A stretch of DNA of 6,573 nt, from the NCBI GenBank assembly GCA_021769025.1, contig JAETTS010000141.1, forward strand, positions 1 through 6,573. Direction: 5' to 3'. The DNA is from Enterocloster bolteae. Its GTDB lineage: Bacteria; Bacillota_A; Clostridia; Lachnospirales; Lachnospiraceae. How positions within the stretch are numbered: position 1 is the first letter of the stretch; the number at the start of each line of letters is the position of its first letter. The position numbers were made by a program, and so were the translations under genes. The notes under the pieces are model-generated. The model had not been told where the DNA came from, did no database searches, and saw nothing but the letters and a program-made list of their open reading frames with translations. Shown in pieces: positions 5,182 through 6,573 of this stretch.

Positions 5182-5844
5182 ATGGCTTACGATTTAGTAA
5201 CTAAGAACGGTCATAATATGTATGACATGGCATCAATGATGCAGAAGGCGATCCGGAGGAACAATCCGAACCTGGCAGGATATGCCGCCTATGAACTGTT
5301 CGGCAATTTCCACACCTATATGTGGAAGCGGCTGGTGGTGGTATCGGCGGAGGACTGCTACGGCATTATGACGAAGGAAGTAATCGCTCTGAAGCTGGCA
5401 GATGATTTCTGCAACAAAGGCAGGAAGGGATATGATAAGGACCCTCTGTTTGCGGCGAAGGCGATCACGCTGTTATGCCAGGCGAGAAAGAACCGGGATG
5501 CCTGCTATGTAGCCTGTAATTTCATGTTGCCGGACCGTATCCTGGATGAAAGCGAGATTGAACATATCGACATCACGAAATGTCACCTGGGAGTGGAAGG
5601 GATACCGGATTGGGTGTTCGATGTTCATACCCTCACCGGGAAAAGGAATGGCAAGACAGACCTTGATATGACAATCGAGGAGCAGGCGGCACTGGAACCG
5701 AAGCAGATGTCTCTGTTTGATGACTGCTCATGGGAGAACTACTACACATGGGCGAGGAGCCAGGGCAAGGTAGGGAATAAGGAGTGGGCGGACTTCCAGC
5801 AGTTCAAGAAGGGAAGGAAGCTTGAACCGGACTACAACGCATGA
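5182..5844 (+). CDS. RarA/MgsA C-terminal-like phage protein with beta-clamp-binding motif
   Basis: This 220-residue protein resembles the C-terminal helical region of the AAA+ ATPase RarA (MgsA) but has no ATPase domain. Corresponding segments are MMQKAIRRNNPNLAGYAAYEL (19-39, read as two parts), RLVVVSAEDCYG (50-61), AAKAITLLCQARKNRDACYVA (91-111, in parts) and the VFDVHT region (145-150), matching the RRCLAIASEDVG and AHD areas of RarA. Near the C-terminus QMSLF (175-179) fits the bacterial sliding-clamp-binding consensus Q-(L/M)-S-L-F. It may therefore join the host replisome through DnaN and act in phage replication or replication-fork control. AGGAGG (5168-5173) has an 8-nt spacer to ATG 5182, and a repeated-type promoter lies upstream. 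RarA relationship is by pattern only. Confidence 0.65.
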   Translation: MAYDLVTKNGHNMYDMASMMQKAIRRNNPNLAGYAAYELFGNFHTYMWKRLVVVSAEDCYGIMTKEVIALKLADDFCNKGRKGYDKDPLFAAKAITLLCQARKNRDACYVACNFMLPDRILDESEIEHIDITKCHLGVEGIPDWVFDVHTLTGKRNGKTDLDMTIEEQAALEPKQMSLFDDCSWENYYTWARSQGKVGNKEWADFQQFKKGRKLEPDYNA

Positions 5845-5856
5845 GGAGGACATTGC

Positions 5857-6027
5857 ATGAATGAATATGAATTTGAACTGATGGTAAATGGTGTTGCCTG
5901 CGGAACCTTCACCAAAGAAGGGAAAACGGAGGCGGAAGCATACGAGAATGCTCAGGAGGAGATTGACGGCGTTATGGCACAGCTGCCTGCCACTGTTAAT
6001 GTAGAGTATAGCATTGGAGTGGCGTAA
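5857..6027 (+). CDS. small acidic hypothetical protein
   Basis: This 56-residue protein begins at ATG 5857 after GGAGG (5845-5849) with a 7-nt spacer and ends at TAA 6025-6027. It reads as a beta hairpin (EFELMVNGVACGTF), a helix (EAEAYENAQEEIDGVMAQL) and a final strand (TVNVEYSIGV). No family is recognised. It follows the clamp-motif protein after 12 nt, so it is in the same transcript. Its acidic beta-alpha-beta-like layout fits a small phage accessory or inhibitor protein, but function cannot be read. Confidence 0.65.
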   Translation: MNEYEFELMVNGVACGTFTKEGKTEAEAYENAQEEIDGVMAQLPATVNVEYSIGVA

Positions 6028-6097
6028 AAAATCAGTATTTTTTCTGAAAAACCTATTGACACCAAAAACGCAGGTGCTACGTTACGAGTACGATAAA
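6028..6097 (+). promoter_or_regulatory. copy 2 of the repeated promoter/operator element
   Basis: This is the same element as the one at 5093-5162, at a constant offset of 935 bp. TTGACA (6056-6061) and TACGTT (6078-6083, extended by TGc) are 16 bp apart, and the last TACGAT is at 6089-6094. About 47 of 70 positions match, and the matches are concentrated in four blocks while the spacers differ. It drives the gene at 6123. Three tandem TACG units lie at 6078-6092. Confidence 0.7.
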
Positions 6098-6122
6098 TAA
6101 CAGAGGAAAGGCGGTAGCACTT

Positions 6123-6362
6123 ATGAAGGTTAAGGTTAAAGTATATGACGGAGTTAAGTATAACAAGGGAAGCAAGAAGGTAGCAGAGGTTGAATATCAG
6201 ATTGAAGGATTTGAAGTAGTGACCGGGGACCGGGCTACTGAAATCGGATTGGAAACTGATGAAAACAGCCGGGATGAATACAACGAGTACCTGGTATTGG
6301 ACCTGGGAAATGGAGAGACCGCTACATTCTGCAATTCCCATGTTGATCTGTTCAGAATATAG
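6123..6362 (+). CDS. small hypothetical phage protein
   Basis: This 79-residue protein is mainly beta-strand in prediction: VKVKVYDGVKY, VAEVEYQIEGFEVV, then YLVLDLGNGETATFCNSHVDLFRI. I do not recognise a family. Its start follows an AGAGGAAAGG-type ribosome site (about 6102-6111), and its stop TAG (6360-6362) is embedded in the AGGAGGTG of the next gene. It is the first gene behind the second copy of the repeated promoter. Confidence 0.7.
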   Translation: MKVKVKVYDGVKYNKGSKKVAEVEYQIEGFEVVTGDRATEIGLETDENSRDEYNEYLVLDLGNGETATFCNSHVDLFRI

Positions 6363-6373
6363 GAGGTGTCGGT

Positions 6374-6573
6374 ATGGTAGTAAGAGATGGAAAGCTGGTA
6401 AAGCAGTCAGACATAGTAAGGGAGGCAGTAAAATCCGGGGAGTGGAAGAAGGCTCTCCGGATAGCAAAGGACTTCCGGATAAATGTTACGAAGGCACAGA
6501 GGGATGCGATGGCAAGGGCGTATGAGTGCATGGTACATCCGGAGTTCTATAAGCAGATAGGCACAGACATACC
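6374..6573 (+). CDS. small conserved phage protein, 3' truncated by window
   Basis: The frame is open from ATG 6374 to the window edge, 66 residues so far. It has a near-ideal ribosome site AGGAGGTG (6361-6368) overlapping the previous stop. It reads as helical segments (IVREAVKSGEWKKALRIAKDF, in parts; TKAQRDAMARAYECMVHPEFY), a pattern I associate with short proteins often found near packaging genes in clostridial phages. No function is known to me. Its end lies outside the window. Confidence 0.65.
   Translation, partial: MVVRDGKLVKQSDIVREAVKSGEWKKALRIAKDFRINVTKAQRDAMARAYECMVHPEFYKQIGTDI

Noticed and set aside
6031..6046. A possible terminator hairpin before the second repeated promoter
   Set aside because: The stem TCAG/CTGA has only 4 bp and the same TCAG block is part of the conserved promoter element, so it is better explained as that.
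5952..6467. A 171-codon minus-strand frame
   Set aside because: It covers two small plus-strand genes with good ribosome sites and a conserved promoter; shadow.
1..6573. Search for CRISPR repeats, tRNA or rRNA genes, insertion sequences and attachment sites
   Set aside because: No regularly spaced repeats, cloverleaf, transposase or terminal repeats were seen by eye.

Overview
The window looks like part of a phage or prophage of a Gram-positive gut bacterium, probably of the Lachnospiraceae/Clostridia. The reasons are strong AGGAGG-type ribosome sites, tightly packed or overlapping small genes, a phage-type sigma-like late regulator, and a phage-type ParB-domain protein. No structural, integrase or terminase gene is visible, so the exact element type is inferred.

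Layout. (1) Positions 1-1376, plus strand: the end of an unrecognised gene, two small cysteine-containing proteins, and a 209-residue regulator with a C-terminal sigma-70 region-4-like helix-turn-helix. (2) Positions 1377-1592: no large gene, but a candidate promoter with repeated TGCGAA/TTGCAC boxes followed by two hairpins, the second a good intrinsic terminator. (3) Positions 1572-2308, minus strand: a PD-(D/E)XK restriction-type nuclease with its own extended -10 promoter, interrupted by a one-base frameshift in a run of seven C. (4) Positions 2365-5094, plus strand: a tightly coupled four-gene operon encoding a ParB/Srx-domain protein, a PIG-L (LmbE) deacetylase, a WbqC-family protein and a GT-A glycosyltransferase resembling the TET-associated type. 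(5) Positions 5095-6573: a RarA/MgsA C-terminal-like protein with a beta-clamp-binding motif, and three small phage proteins (the last cut by the window edge). Two of these transcription units are preceded by copies of the same 70-bp promoter element.

How they may work together. The most interesting part is the pairing of a divergent restriction-like nuclease with an operon of sugar-handling enzymes led by a ParB-domain protein. In phages, GT-A glycosyltransferases of this kind and ParB-domain proteins are associated with DNA base hypermodification. A reasonable hypothesis is that the glycosyltransferase adds an N-acetylated sugar to a modified base, the PIG-L enzyme deacetylates it, and WbqC tailors it further. 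The modified DNA would then resist nucleases, possibly including the adjacent one. No enzyme making the acceptor base (TET/JBP dioxygenase or nucleotide hydroxymethylase) is in the window, so modification of a surface polysaccharide or virion remains an alternative.
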